Assembly: GCF_015732285.1 (NCBI RefSeq)
Contig: NZ_WIQU01000014.1
Location: forward strand, 93,473 to 157,472
Source of the DNA: Pectinatus frisingensis
GTDB taxonomy: Bacteria; Bacillota; Negativicutes; Selenomonadales; Selenomonadaceae
Reading direction: 5' to 3'
Length of the DNA stretch: 64,000 nt
Below are positions 26,561-35,324 of the stretch, piece by piece (positions within the stretch are counted from its first letter, which is position 1; each line of letters starts with the position of its first letter). The position numbers and the translations under genes are program-made. The notes beneath the pieces are model-generated. The model was not told the origin of the DNA. It saw nothing but the letters and a program-made list of their open reading frames with translations, and did no database searches.

Positions 26561-27331
26561 TCAACCCTTTATTATTTTACCATTACTGTCTCTTATATCA
26601 TTTATATCATCAGGTAAATGTGCTAAAATCTTCGTTCCTGAAATCATACTGGAAATTTCTCCCTCACGTTCCATAAAATCAGCACGCACTACCATATAAA
26701 CATGCATTGCCGCAAATAAGAAAATGCCCCAGGCTACAATATGATGAATGACATGCAGTCCCATTTCACCAAAAGGAAGCGCAACCCAGCTAAATAAGAA
26801 TGCCCCTACCCCATTGGGATTAACCTGAAAATACATAGAAAGCCCTGTAAAAATCTCCACTACAATTAATCCGTAAATCGCCACATAGGACATTCTAGCC
26901 ATCGGATTACGCAAAAATTGCTTGTGTGAATATTTTAGCAGACAATAATGCATCATAACTTCAATAAAATCATCCCAGAATTTCATCTGAAAAAATCTGG
27001 GCAGCAATCTGTCACCTTTATTTATAATGTAACCATATATCCTGAATAAAAATGCTGCCGACAAAATAAACCCTGCTGTAAAATGAAGGTTCCTTATCCA
27101 GTCAACCGATAAATGCCATTCATTGAGCGTTACATACTGCCCTTCCCCCATTGACATCGGTGTCATTATAACTATACCGGTCGCAAACAAAGTTATTATA
27201 CACAGTACCATCGTCCAATGAAAAATCCGCAAAAACGGACTAAAAATATAGTATCTGGTCAAGTGCTGCTGACTGCCTCCAGGTATAGATGTTTCAATAA
27301 ATTCTTTTTGTTTCACCGCCATATTTGCCAC
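26561..27331 (-). CDS. hyaC: NiFe-hydrogenase b-type cytochrome subunit
   Basis: 256 residues with about four membrane helices. HWTMVLCIITLFATGIVI, LHFTAGFILSAAFLFRIYGY, MSYVAIYGLIVVEIFTGLSMY and HVIHHIVAWGIFLFAAMHVYMVVRADF carry the heme histidines. It takes electrons from HyaA and passes them to menaquinone, anchoring the hydrogenase on the outer face of the cytoplasmic membrane. It follows hyaB by 3 bases. Confidence 0.92.
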   Translation of the reverse strand: MANMAVKQKEFIETSIPGGSQQHLTRYYIFSPFLRIFHWTMVLCIITLFATGIVIMTPMSMGEGQYVTLNEWHLSVDWIRNLHFTAGFILSAAFLFRIYGYIINKGDRLLPRFFQMKFWDDFIEVMMHYCLLKYSHKQFLRNPMARMSYVAIYGLIVVEIFTGLSMYFQVNPNGVGAFLFSWVALPFGEMGLHVIHHIVAWGIFLFAAMHVYMVVRADFMEREGEISSMISGTKILAHLPDDINDIRDSNGKIIKG

Positions 27332-27334
27332 CCC

Positions 27335-29215
27335 TTACATATACGGATCGGTACTGACCATGCTCAAAGTCCGCTTTTTACTGTCATATACGTGCGCTGC
27401 ACACGCCAGACACGGATCAAATGAACGCACAGCTCTGACCACTTCCAGTGGTTTATCCGGTACCGCAAGCTGTGTATCCATCATGCTCATCTCATAGGCT
27501 CCCTGTCCGGCCTTATCATCACGTGGACAAGCATTCCAGGTGGTCGGTACGACAGCCTGATAATTCTTCACTTTTTTATCTTTTATTACTATCCAATGTG
27601 ACAATGCGCCGCGCGGTGCTTCATACAGCCCAACACCCTTGAATTCTCCATCAGTCCAAGAAGATGGTTCCCATTTCAATGTATTAGCGATATTAGTATC
27701 ACCTGTGCCAATATTTTTTACTAATTTATCAAAGAAATATTTTTCCATGATAGATGCCAGTTGTGCATCGAGAGAACGGGCAACAGTACGTCCTGCAGTT
27801 GATGGCAACCATTTTTCCGGCGGCAGTCCAAAAATTTTTGATACACTTTCGATCTGGGTCATCATAATTTGTTCCGCCCAAGTAGGTTGAATGATGCCTT
27901 TTTTTACTTTCGTATAAATGATTATATAGCGGGCTAAGGGTCCTACTTCACAAACTTTCCCACGCCATTTTGGTGTTTTTACCCACGAATATTTTTTATC
28001 CTTGCCTAATGTATCCCATTCCTTTTTATTACCATTGGCATCACCGGTATAATCAGGATCCGTTTCTCCGTCCCAAGGATGAAGTGCCTCATCATTTTTA
28101 TACCATGCATGCTCAGCACTTTCCGTAACTACAGCACTATCCTCTAAGTCTTTGCCAGTAAGCGGGATATATTCCGCCTTGTCCACTCCCTGACCAAAAT
28201 TTTCCACTACACCATCGCAGCGTACTAATGCTTCAGGTGCAAAATCCCTATGGGTAGCAAATGGTTCATCAGGATAAGCTCCAAATCCCAGTACACGCAC
28301 CTTGGATAATCCGCCACCGTCAATTGCGCTGCCATGCTGAGCATGAATATGCGCTATTGCTAATACATCCGGCACATAGAAAGAATCCGTCAAATTACGT
28401 GCCGTAGCAATAGCCGTCTCAACAGCTGCCAATCGCTGACTGTTCACCGGTGCATTCATATCATTCATTGATATAGCACAGGACATGCCGCCAACGACAT
28501 AGTGCGGATGCGGATTTTTTCCGCCAAAAATAACATGCGGTATGACTATTTCACGCTGTTTGTCAAGCATATTAAGATAATGAGCTATCCCCATCAAATG
28601 AACTTCGGGCGGCAACACTTTATAAGCCGGATGATCCCACCAATTAGCAGCAAAAATCCCTAATTGGTTAGAGTCAACCAGTTGCTTTATTTTGGCCTGG
28701 ATATCTTTATAATAAGATGCGGATGCTTTAGGATACTCTTTGGGATAAGCACTAAAATCAAACCCCTGAGGTCCCTTTACCGGTATTGTGTAAGTTTTGA
28801 GTACAGTTTCCTGCAAAGCCGCAGTAGCAGCAGGATCAGCCTGTAAGGCTTCCAGTGGGCTCACCCAATCCAATGCATGCAGATGATAAAAATGAACTGT
28901 GTGGTCATGCACAGTTAGTGTAGCTGCCATGATGTTACGAATATAATGGGCATTTTTAGGGATTTTTATATTGAGTGCATCTTCAACAGCACGAACAGAA
29001 GCCAGTGCATGCGCTGTAGTACATACACCGCATATGCGCTGTACAAACGCCCACACATCACGTGGATCACGATTTTTTACAATGGTTTCAATACCACGCC
29101 ATGCCGTTCCACTGGACAATGCATCATTTACCTTGCCTGTCGCCTCATCAACTTCGACTTCTAAACGTAAATGACCTTCTATACGGGTAACTGGATCAAC
29201 TATAACTTTTTTCAT
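27335..29215 (-). CDS. hyaB: Uptake NiFe hydrogenase large subunit
   Basis: 626 residues, group 1 type. The nickel-iron site ligands are in RICGVC (Cys62, Cys65) and DPCLACAAH (Cys602, Cys605). The protein continues 18 residues beyond His608, and this tail is the peptide removed by the maturation protease. The N-terminal VDPVTRIEGHLR is the family signature. It oxidises H2 as a dimer with HyaA and is exported by piggy-back on the HyaA Tat signal. Confidence 0.96.
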   Translation of the reverse strand: MKKVIVDPVTRIEGHLRLEVEVDEATGKVNDALSSGTAWRGIETIVKNRDPRDVWAFVQRICGVCTTAHALASVRAVEDALNIKIPKNAHYIRNIMAATLTVHDHTVHFYHLHALDWVSPLEALQADPAATAALQETVLKTYTIPVKGPQGFDFSAYPKEYPKASASYYKDIQAKIKQLVDSNQLGIFAANWWDHPAYKVLPPEVHLMGIAHYLNMLDKQREIVIPHVIFGGKNPHPHYVVGGMSCAISMNDMNAPVNSQRLAAVETAIATARNLTDSFYVPDVLAIAHIHAQHGSAIDGGGLSKVRVLGFGAYPDEPFATHRDFAPEALVRCDGVVENFGQGVDKAEYIPLTGKDLEDSAVVTESAEHAWYKNDEALHPWDGETDPDYTGDANGNKKEWDTLGKDKKYSWVKTPKWRGKVCEVGPLARYIIIYTKVKKGIIQPTWAEQIMMTQIESVSKIFGLPPEKWLPSTAGRTVARSLDAQLASIMEKYFFDKLVKNIGTGDTNIANTLKWEPSSWTDGEFKGVGLYEAPRGALSHWIVIKDKKVKNYQAVVPTTWNACPRDDKAGQGAYEMSMMDTQLAVPDKPLEVVRAVRSFDPCLACAAHVYDSKKRTLSMVSTDPYM

Positions 29216-29223
29216 TTATCAAA

Positions 29224-30348
29224 TCAATCCTTTCCTCTGCTCCTGCGTTCCGCAGCTTCAGCTTTTTTCTTTTCTTCTTCCAATTCCTTTTGGTCTCGTT
29301 TCTTTTTCTGCACAGCTGAAGTAGCCAAATGAGCCGTTATCCCTACTGCCAAAGCACCAGTCACAGCCGCTCCTATTTTATCGATATTTCCCAACCCCAA
29401 ACCAGCAAACTCTGGTAAACGACGATAAAACGGATCATTATCCCAAAAATTTTTACTAGTGCATCCAATGCAGCCATGTCCCGATTGAATAGGATAAGAT
29501 AGTCCGTTCCACCAGCGCATATTACCACATGATGCATAGGTTTCTGGTCCACGACAGCCAAGTTTATACAAACACCAGCCAGCTCTTGCCCCGGCATCAT
29601 TGAAGTCATTGGCATACATGCCGGCATCAAAGAATGGCCTGCGATAACAAGTATCATGGATACGATTTCCATAAAATTGTTTTGGACAGTTTTTGTTATC
29701 GAGCGGCGGTAGATTACCAAACATTGCGTAATGGGCAATTACTCCCGTCATTACTTCCGGAATAGGTGGGCAGCCTGGAACATTGATTATTGGTTTATTT
29801 CCAATAATTTCATTAAGCGATAATGCATGCGCCGGGTTAGGCCGCGCTGCCTGTATTCCACCCCATGCAGCACAAGTTCCATAGGCAATGATTGCAGCAG
29901 CTCCTGCGGCAGCTTCTTTTACTTGATTTAAAAACGGTTTGCCTCCAACCATGCAGAATCCACCACTCGGATCTGCAGGTATGGCTCCTTCTACAGCCAA
30001 AATATACTGTCCCTTGTAAGTCTTCATTACTTCTTGCAAATGATCTTCAAAAAATTCACCGGAAGCGGCACCCAATGTATCATCATATTCCAATGCTATC
30101 ATATTAAGAATGACATCAGATGTCATCGGTGCCGATGAACGCAAAAAAGACTCACTGCAGCCAGTACATTCATGTCCGTGCAGCCATATAACAACCGGTA
30201 ATCTTTTTTCTGCTGCTTTCACTACTTTAGGCAGCATTGCCGGGGCAAGACCAAGCAAAGCTGTCATCGCTGAGCAGGCTTTGATAAAACTTCTGCGACT
30301 CATTCCCTTTTTTTGGTACATGTCCCAGATAGAATCATATTTTTCCAT
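29224..30348 (-). CDS. hyaA: Uptake NiFe hydrogenase small subunit, Tat-exported
   Basis: 374 residues. A Tat signal SRRSFIKA lies at 17-24, followed by a hydrophobic stretch ending about residue 45. Iron-sulfur cysteines are seen in HECTGCSE (proximal), YGTCAAWGG, PGCPP, and the later groups DTCYRRPFFD, GWCLYKLGCRGP and HGCIGCTSKNFWD. A C-terminal hydrophobic helix (about 320-345, GAAVTGALAVGITAHLATSA) anchors it, followed by a very charged K/E tail. Transfers electrons from the active site to HyaC. The ATG at 30348 has GGGGG upstream. First gene of the hya operon. Confidence 0.95.
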   Translation of the reverse strand: MEKYDSIWDMYQKKGMSRRSFIKACSAMTALLGLAPAMLPKVVKAAEKRLPVVIWLHGHECTGCSESFLRSSAPMTSDVILNMIALEYDDTLGAASGEFFEDHLQEVMKTYKGQYILAVEGAIPADPSGGFCMVGGKPFLNQVKEAAAGAAAIIAYGTCAAWGGIQAARPNPAHALSLNEIIGNKPIINVPGCPPIPEVMTGVIAHYAMFGNLPPLDNKNCPKQFYGNRIHDTCYRRPFFDAGMYANDFNDAGARAGWCLYKLGCRGPETYASCGNMRWWNGLSYPIQSGHGCIGCTSKNFWDNDPFYRRLPEFAGLGLGNIDKIGAAVTGALAVGITAHLATSAVQKKKRDQKELEEEKKKAEAAERRSRGKD

Positions 30349-30378
30349 GTTGAACCCCCTAAACATGTCACACCATAT

Positions 30379-30435
30379 TGTAAATTAAAATTTACATTTG
30401 ACTTTATTATAACTCTTGTTTATTTTATTAGTCAA
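30379..30435 (-). promoter_or_regulatory. hya promoter with downstream dyad
   Basis: On the minus strand, TTGACT (30430-30435), 18-bp spacer, TATAAT (30406-30411). Just after the expected start, TGTAAATT-AA-AATTTACA (30379-30396) forms an 8-bp-arm dyad. It suggests a repressor or Crp/Fnr-type site controlling hydrogenase expression. Confidence 0.6.
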
Positions 30436-30561
30436 AATTAATTTTAAAATTTATCATTAATAGTAAAATTATATAAATTCTGCCTATTATTATATTATTG
30501 GTAATATTTAAGTCATAGATAATTATTGCAATTCAACTATTAAAAGCATCATATAAAGATA

Positions 30562-30599
30562 CCCCCTGGAAAATAAAGTTACTATATTTTCCAGGGGTG
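30562..30599 (-). terminator. Terminator after dhaM
   Basis: CCCCTGGAAAATA pairs with TATTTTCCAGGGG (13 bp). The T tract that follows on the minus strand is weak. Confidence 0.65.
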
Positions 30600-30618
30600 T
30601 ACAGATAACTAATTTACC

Positions 30619-31011
30619 TCATTGTTTTTCCATATTACGCGCACCATATGCCGTTTCCAGAACCTTTTCCAAAGGACTCCCCATAGCAGCTTCAACTGCA
30701 CCGGCAATCGCTCCTTCAACTATTGGCGCATTTGCTAAACAAACTCTCTGAGCCAGTTGAGGATCAATCATTTCCTTAGCTAATCCCACACTCATTACAG
30801 CGCTGCCCAAATCAGCAAATACTGCTACCCCATCGCCTTTATCTGCCGCTTCAATAGCCGCCTGTATCTTCATAGGGTCACTGCCTATATCTCCAGTATC
30901 TGTACCCCCGGCAGCAATGATCAACTGATCCTTCCGGGCCATTTGCAATGCTAACTCTTTTACACCTTCAGCAATTTTTACACTATGTGAAACTATTACA
31001 ATACCTACCAT
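30619..31011 (-). CDS. dhaM: PTS-dependent dihydroxyacetone kinase phosphotransferase subunit DhaM
   Basis: 130 residues, a single PTS EIIA-mannose-type domain. MVGIVIVSHSVKIAEGVKELA has the phosphorylated histidine (His9), with AAGGTDTGDIGS and FADLGSAVMS as family blocks. Passes phosphate from HPr to the ADP bound in DhaL. Unlike E. coli DhaM it has no fused HPr or EI-like parts, so it depends on general PTS proteins encoded elsewhere. It follows dhaL by 17 bases and ends the operon. Confidence 0.92.
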   Translation of the reverse strand: MVGIVIVSHSVKIAEGVKELALQMARKDQLIIAAGGTDTGDIGSDPMKIQAAIEAADKGDGVAVFADLGSAVMSVGLAKEMIDPQLAQRVCLANAPIVEGAIAGAVEAAMGSPLEKVLETAYGARNMEKQ

Positions 31012-31028
31012 TATTGTTTTTCCTCCAG

Positions 31029-31652
31029 TTATTCCAAATAATTATAAAGAGCCTCCAACATAACAGTAGATGATGTTGCTCCCGGATCTTGATGACCAAT
31101 ACTGCGTTCTGCCAAATAACTGGCCCTGCCCTTAGTAGCAATAATTGTTTTTGTGTATTCTACCCCTTTTTGCGCCGCCTGCACAGCATCTGCTAAACAT
31201 TCTACTTCTGTTTTTCCTGCTTTAATGGCAATATCCATCGCTTCAGATGCCGGTATTAAAGCATCCAGCATTGTTTTTTCACCTTTTTTAGCTTTACCGC
31301 GATCTTGAATTCCCTTGATTGCCGCATCAAGCATAGCTTTTGCCGTTACTGCATCTATTTCAGTTTTACCCGCGCATACACCTGACGCGCGCAAAAAAGC
31401 TGTTCCGTACAACGGACCGGCTGCCCCGCCTACACTGGAAATAAGCCCCATGCCAACAGTTTTTAAAAGTGTGGTTAAATCAATATTATCATCCAATACA
31501 GCAATTTTTTTAAAAACACTTTCAAACCCACGCGCCATATTTATACCATGATCTCCATCCCCAATAGCCTGATCAAGATCCGTCAAATAGCTTTTTTTAT
31601 CTATAACAGCCTGTCCCACTACTCTTAAGGCTTCTTTAGCCGTTGTCATCAA
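31029..31652 (-). CDS. dhaL: Dihydroxyacetone kinase nucleotide-binding subunit DhaL
   Basis: 207 residues. AIGDGDHGINMARGF (about 27-41) holds the aspartates that bind Mg-ADP, and SSVGGAAGPLYGTAF and KAKKGEKTMLDALIPA follow. ADP stays bound as a cofactor, re-phosphorylated by DhaM, and gives phosphate to dihydroxyacetone on DhaK. Middle gene of dhaKLM, 39 bases after dhaK. Confidence 0.94.
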   Translation of the reverse strand: MMTTAKEALRVVGQAVIDKKSYLTDLDQAIGDGDHGINMARGFESVFKKIAVLDDNIDLTTLLKTVGMGLISSVGGAAGPLYGTAFLRASGVCAGKTEIDAVTAKAMLDAAIKGIQDRGKAKKGEKTMLDALIPASEAMDIAIKAGKTEVECLADAVQAAQKGVEYTKTIIATKGRASYLAERSIGHQDPGATSSTVMLEALYNYLE

Positions 31653-31691
31653 TATCGGTCCTCCCTGAATCTATTATAATCTTTTATTTTA

Positions 31692-32687
31692 TTAAAATTG
31701 TACTAATGCCGGAGTATCTGCCGGTGCAAACAGCAACTCTTTCAATTCATTGTCGAGTTTTAACAACGTCACTGAACAGCCTGCCATTTCTAACGATGTC
31801 ATGTAATTGCCTATATATGTTTTCACCATTTTAAGTCCCTTTTCCTTTAATATTGCCTGGACTTTAGCACTTACAATATACAGCTCCATCAAAGGAGTTG
31901 CACCGAGTCCGTTAACCAAAACAGCCACTTCATCGCCTGTTCCATAAATATTTTCCGCCAATATTTTATCTACTAATTGCTGAGCAATTTCATCGGCAGT
32001 TTTAAGGCTTTCCCGATGTGTTCCCGGTTCACCATGTATACCTATACCAATTTCCATCTCATTGTCAGCCAGGGTAAAGCTTGGTTTTCCTGCTGCCGGT
32101 ACAGTACACGGTTCAATGGCCATTCCCATTGAACGTTCATTGGCAATGACTTTTTCAGCCGCTTTTTTTACATCAGCCAATGCTGCACCGCTTTCTGCTT
32201 TAGCTCCGGCAATTTTATGAACCAGAACTGTACCCGCTATGCCGCGCCGGCCTGTTGTCCAAGTACTGTTTTCTACTGCAACATCGTCATTGGTGATTAC
32301 TTTTTCTACTTCAATACCATCAGCAGCTGCCATTTCAGCCGCCATTTCAAAATTCATCACATCGCCGCTATAATTTTTTATTATCAGCAAAACTCCTTTT
32401 CCTGTATCAACAGCTTTTATTGCTTCATATATCTGATCCGGTGTAGGTGATGTAAATACTGCTCCTGCTACTGCTGCGTCAAGCATTCCTCTGCCAACAA
32501 ATCCGCCATGTGATGGTTCATGCCCACTGCCTCCACCACTTACTAATGCTACCTTACTATTTTTTTTATCAGCCCGCACCACTACATCAAAACCTTCTAA
32601 ACGCTTTAAATACTGCGGTTGTGATACAACCATACCATTTAACATTTCTTCGACCACATTATCCGGATTATTAATGATCTTTTTCAT
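31692..32687 (-). CDS. dhaK: Dihydroxyacetone kinase substrate-binding subunit DhaK
   Basis: 331 residues. Dihydroxyacetone is bound as a hemiaminal to the histidine in GIHGEPGTHRE (about residue 220). SGGGSGHEPSHGGFVG and KNYSGDVMNFEMA are the other kinase-family blocks. Forms dihydroxyacetone phosphate from PEP-derived phosphate with DhaL/DhaM. It lies downstream of glpABC but behind a terminator, so it has its own promoter in 32688-32793. Confidence 0.95.
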   Translation of the reverse strand: MKKIINNPDNVVEEMLNGMVVSQPQYLKRLEGFDVVVRADKKNSKVALVSGGGSGHEPSHGGFVGRGMLDAAVAGAVFTSPTPDQIYEAIKAVDTGKGVLLIIKNYSGDVMNFEMAAEMAAADGIEVEKVITNDDVAVENSTWTTGRRGIAGTVLVHKIAGAKAESGAALADVKKAAEKVIANERSMGMAIEPCTVPAAGKPSFTLADNEMEIGIGIHGEPGTHRESLKTADEIAQQLVDKILAENIYGTGDEVAVLVNGLGATPLMELYIVSAKVQAILKEKGLKMVKTYIGNYMTSLEMAGCSVTLLKLDNELKELLFAPADTPALVQF

Positions 32688-32793
32688 ACTGACTGCTCCT
32701 CCTCAATAAATTCGATTTTCTATGTTCATTCTATATATAGTATATATTAAACTATTTAAGAGAAAAACCTTCTATTTTTCTCGATGATAAAAA

Positions 32794-32826
32794 AATAAAA
32801 TAGCACCTTAAAGATGCTATTTTATT
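32794..32826 (-). terminator. Terminator of the glpABC operon
   Basis: AATAAAATAGCA (32794-32805) pairs with TGCTATTTTATT (32815-32826), followed on the minus strand by seven T. Confidence 0.85.
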
Positions 32827-32841
32827 CAAACTCATTTGTTT

Positions 32842-34056
32842 TTACAAACCATATGCTTTTTTAAAAACCGTAAGTGGATGAATAGCATGAACACCACTGC
32901 CATTTTCCATTTGCAAACGGCATGTACCACATTCTGAAACACCTAAATCCGCATGTGAATTTTTTATTCTGGCGAACAGCTTAGAACCGACTTTCATAGC
33001 TATTTCATTCTTATCAGCTTTAAAACCATAGCTGCCTGAAATACCGCAACAACCCGCATCAGCTTCTTCTATCTGCATGCCAGGAATAAGCGGCAAAAGT
33101 TCCATAGATGGCCTGCCGATAGCCTGTACTTTTAAATGGCATGGTGCGTGGTAAATATATTTTGTGCTATTTTCAACAAAATCAGTGTTGAATTTACCCT
33201 CATCGTTTAATTTTGCCAGATATTCTATGGAATCATACATATGTTCTGCATAATCAGCCATTCCTGCAAAATCAAAAAGTTCCTGATATTCCTGTTTCAA
33301 CATTAATCCACAGCTGGTACAGGCTGTAACTATATCATATCCCTTATCAACCCAGCCTTTAAGCAATTTGACATTTTTAGCCGCATTGATACGGGCATCA
33401 TCAATATAGCCGCCTGACACCATTGGGGAACCACAGCAAACAAACTTTTCATCCACAGCAACTTCCACTTCATTTTTCTGATATACCTTAACTAAATCAA
33501 CGCCTACCTCTGGTTGATTATAATTAATATAACAACCGGAGAAAAAAACTACTTTTCGCGGATAAGAAGTCTGCTTTATTTTCTTAAATTTACTTATAAA
33601 AGATTCACTGGCATAAGTTGGCATCTTAGCATTTTGGGTTATCCCCATTGCATTCATCATATTAAACGCTTTTCCAATAGCCATGCCCATGCCGGCAAAA
33701 GTAGATCCCATTGGTAATGCCGTTATCAATTTTCCCATCTTTTCGCTATGTGCCAGCATGTCATCCGCCCGTGATTTACGCGGGTGAGTTTTATAATATT
33801 CATTTTTGGCCATCATATTCAATGTCGAAATCGGCACACCGGACGGACATACTAAATCACACGTCTTGCAATTAGAACAATAATCAAGCATCGGATCATC
33901 ATCAGATACTAATTTTCTCAACCGAGTAAGAGCCGGCCCGGTCATTTTAGGGCCACGGAATTTTCTTGTTGCTGCGGTCACTGGACATGCAGTAATACAT
34001 ATAGTACAAGCGGTACATTTATCAGGATCTATCGCATGTTGTTTATTTATTGCCAT
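32842..34056 (-). CDS. glpC: Anaerobic glycerol-3-phosphate dehydrogenase subunit C
   Basis: 404 residues. Two N-terminal [4Fe-4S] motifs (CTACTICITACP and CSNCKTCDLVCP, about 11-65) are followed by two CCG domains (CCGSPMVSGG and CCGISGSYGF). Anchors GlpAB to the membrane and passes electrons to menaquinone. GGGGAGG lies 7 nt before the ATG at 34056. It follows glpB by 2 bases. Confidence 0.93.
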   Translation of the reverse strand: MAINKQHAIDPDKCTACTICITACPVTAATRKFRGPKMTGPALTRLRKLVSDDDPMLDYCSNCKTCDLVCPSGVPISTLNMMAKNEYYKTHPRKSRADDMLAHSEKMGKLITALPMGSTFAGMGMAIGKAFNMMNAMGITQNAKMPTYASESFISKFKKIKQTSYPRKVVFFSGCYINYNQPEVGVDLVKVYQKNEVEVAVDEKFVCCGSPMVSGGYIDDARINAAKNVKLLKGWVDKGYDIVTACTSCGLMLKQEYQELFDFAGMADYAEHMYDSIEYLAKLNDEGKFNTDFVENSTKYIYHAPCHLKVQAIGRPSMELLPLIPGMQIEEADAGCCGISGSYGFKADKNEIAMKVGSKLFARIKNSHADLGVSECGTCRLQMENGSGVHAIHPLTVFKKAYGL

Positions 34057-34058
34057 TT

Positions 34059-35324
34059 TTATGCCTCCCCACAAAATGCGGCAGCTGCTTTATAAGCTGT
34101 TATCAGAGCAACACCATTACCTGATTTTTCATAACAAAAATCATATCCGGCCAAGCTTCTGCCTACGACTTTTACATTGGAAGCTATTTTGCTGCCATCT
34201 GCTGCAACAGGTGTTAAGTCATTGTCAACATTTACACCATATTGTGCAAAAATCTGTTTTTTATCGGCAAATAAATGCTTATATGACCATTCCGTCTGTA
34301 CTTTAGGCACATCAATATTTATATTAAAAACCGGTTCTACCATCGAACCTATACCGGCAATAAGTCCTCCACCGTATACACCGCCAGTAGCCAAAATAAA
34401 CTGATCTGCATAAAATTTTCTCTGCCGATCAAAGCCTTCTGTTATAACCGCCTGACATTTACCATCTGCCACTTCTGAGCCAACTACACGTGCTTTTTCT
34501 ATTATCTGAACGCCATGTTTTTTCGCATATGAATTCAACATTTTATCCAATCGTGTCCCTGTCACAGCAGGTGGCAAAGATGACACTTCAACTAACTTGC
34601 AGCCAAGATCTTTTTCCAGAGAATCAAGTATTTGATAATTGGGATCGAGACCCAAGACAGGCGGCAATACTATTGCTGTACTATTTTTAATATGCGCTTT
34701 TACTTGATTGACAAACGCATTATACCCTTCTTTAGTTTCCAGCCAGCGGGCAACATCCATTGCCGAAATATCACGTAAATCACGACCATATTCAAAATTC
34801 AGCTGCACAACAAATTCTTCAATATTTTTATCTGATTTTAAATGTTTTCTTAGATTCTTTGTTACCATATTGGCATAAAAATCTTTCATAGTATCAAAAC
34901 CAACTACCAGAATATTTTCTGCATCAAATATAGCTTGCGAATTCATCGTACGCGGTACCAGACAGCTTGGTTTAAAATTGCCGATAGCCGTTGGCACCCA
35001 TTGATTTTTATCCGGGCTGCCTATATATGGAAAACCTTCTGACTCAGCTATTTTAAGAAAAGCCCTTAAGGCCTTATCTACAGTTTGAGCGCCTACCTTA
35101 GAATAAGGATGCCCAGATGCCATTTTATCCGCACCCAGCACAGGATTTTCAATGGGTTTGCCATCATCGGTATAACCTAAAACATCAATTATTCCACCGC
35201 CAATGGTGAGTGTTCCTGCACCATAAGATAATATCTGCACCTTTTTACCCATATCAGCAGCTATACAGGCCGCAAACAGTCCTGATATTCCATTACCAAT
35301 AATTAATATATCACTTTTTCTCAT
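34059..35324 (-). CDS. glpB: Anaerobic glycerol-3-phosphate dehydrogenase subunit B
   Basis: 421 residues. The N-terminal dinucleotide fold IIGNGISGLFAACIAADMG binds a flavin; YGAGTLTIGGGIIDVLGY and ATGGVYGGGLIAG are typical of GlpB. Works with GlpA to oxidise glycerol 3-phosphate to dihydroxyacetone phosphate in anaerobic respiration or fermentation. Overlaps glpA by 4 bases (ATGA). Confidence 0.93.
   Translation of the reverse strand: MRKSDILIIGNGISGLFAACIAADMGKKVQILSYGAGTLTIGGGIIDVLGYTDDGKPIENPVLGADKMASGHPYSKVGAQTVDKALRAFLKIAESEGFPYIGSPDKNQWVPTAIGNFKPSCLVPRTMNSQAIFDAENILVVGFDTMKDFYANMVTKNLRKHLKSDKNIEEFVVQLNFEYGRDLRDISAMDVARWLETKEGYNAFVNQVKAHIKNSTAIVLPPVLGLDPNYQILDSLEKDLGCKLVEVSSLPPAVTGTRLDKMLNSYAKKHGVQIIEKARVVGSEVADGKCQAVITEGFDRQRKFYADQFILATGGVYGGGLIAGIGSMVEPVFNINIDVPKVQTEWSYKHLFADKKQIFAQYGVNVDNDLTPVAADGSKIASNVKVVGRSLAGYDFCYEKSGNGVALITAYKAAAAFCGEA

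Noticed and set aside
30379..30396. Classical Rex operator
   Set aside because: The arms (TGTAAATT) and spacing differ from TTGTGAA-N4-TTCACAA; kept only as an unassigned dyad.
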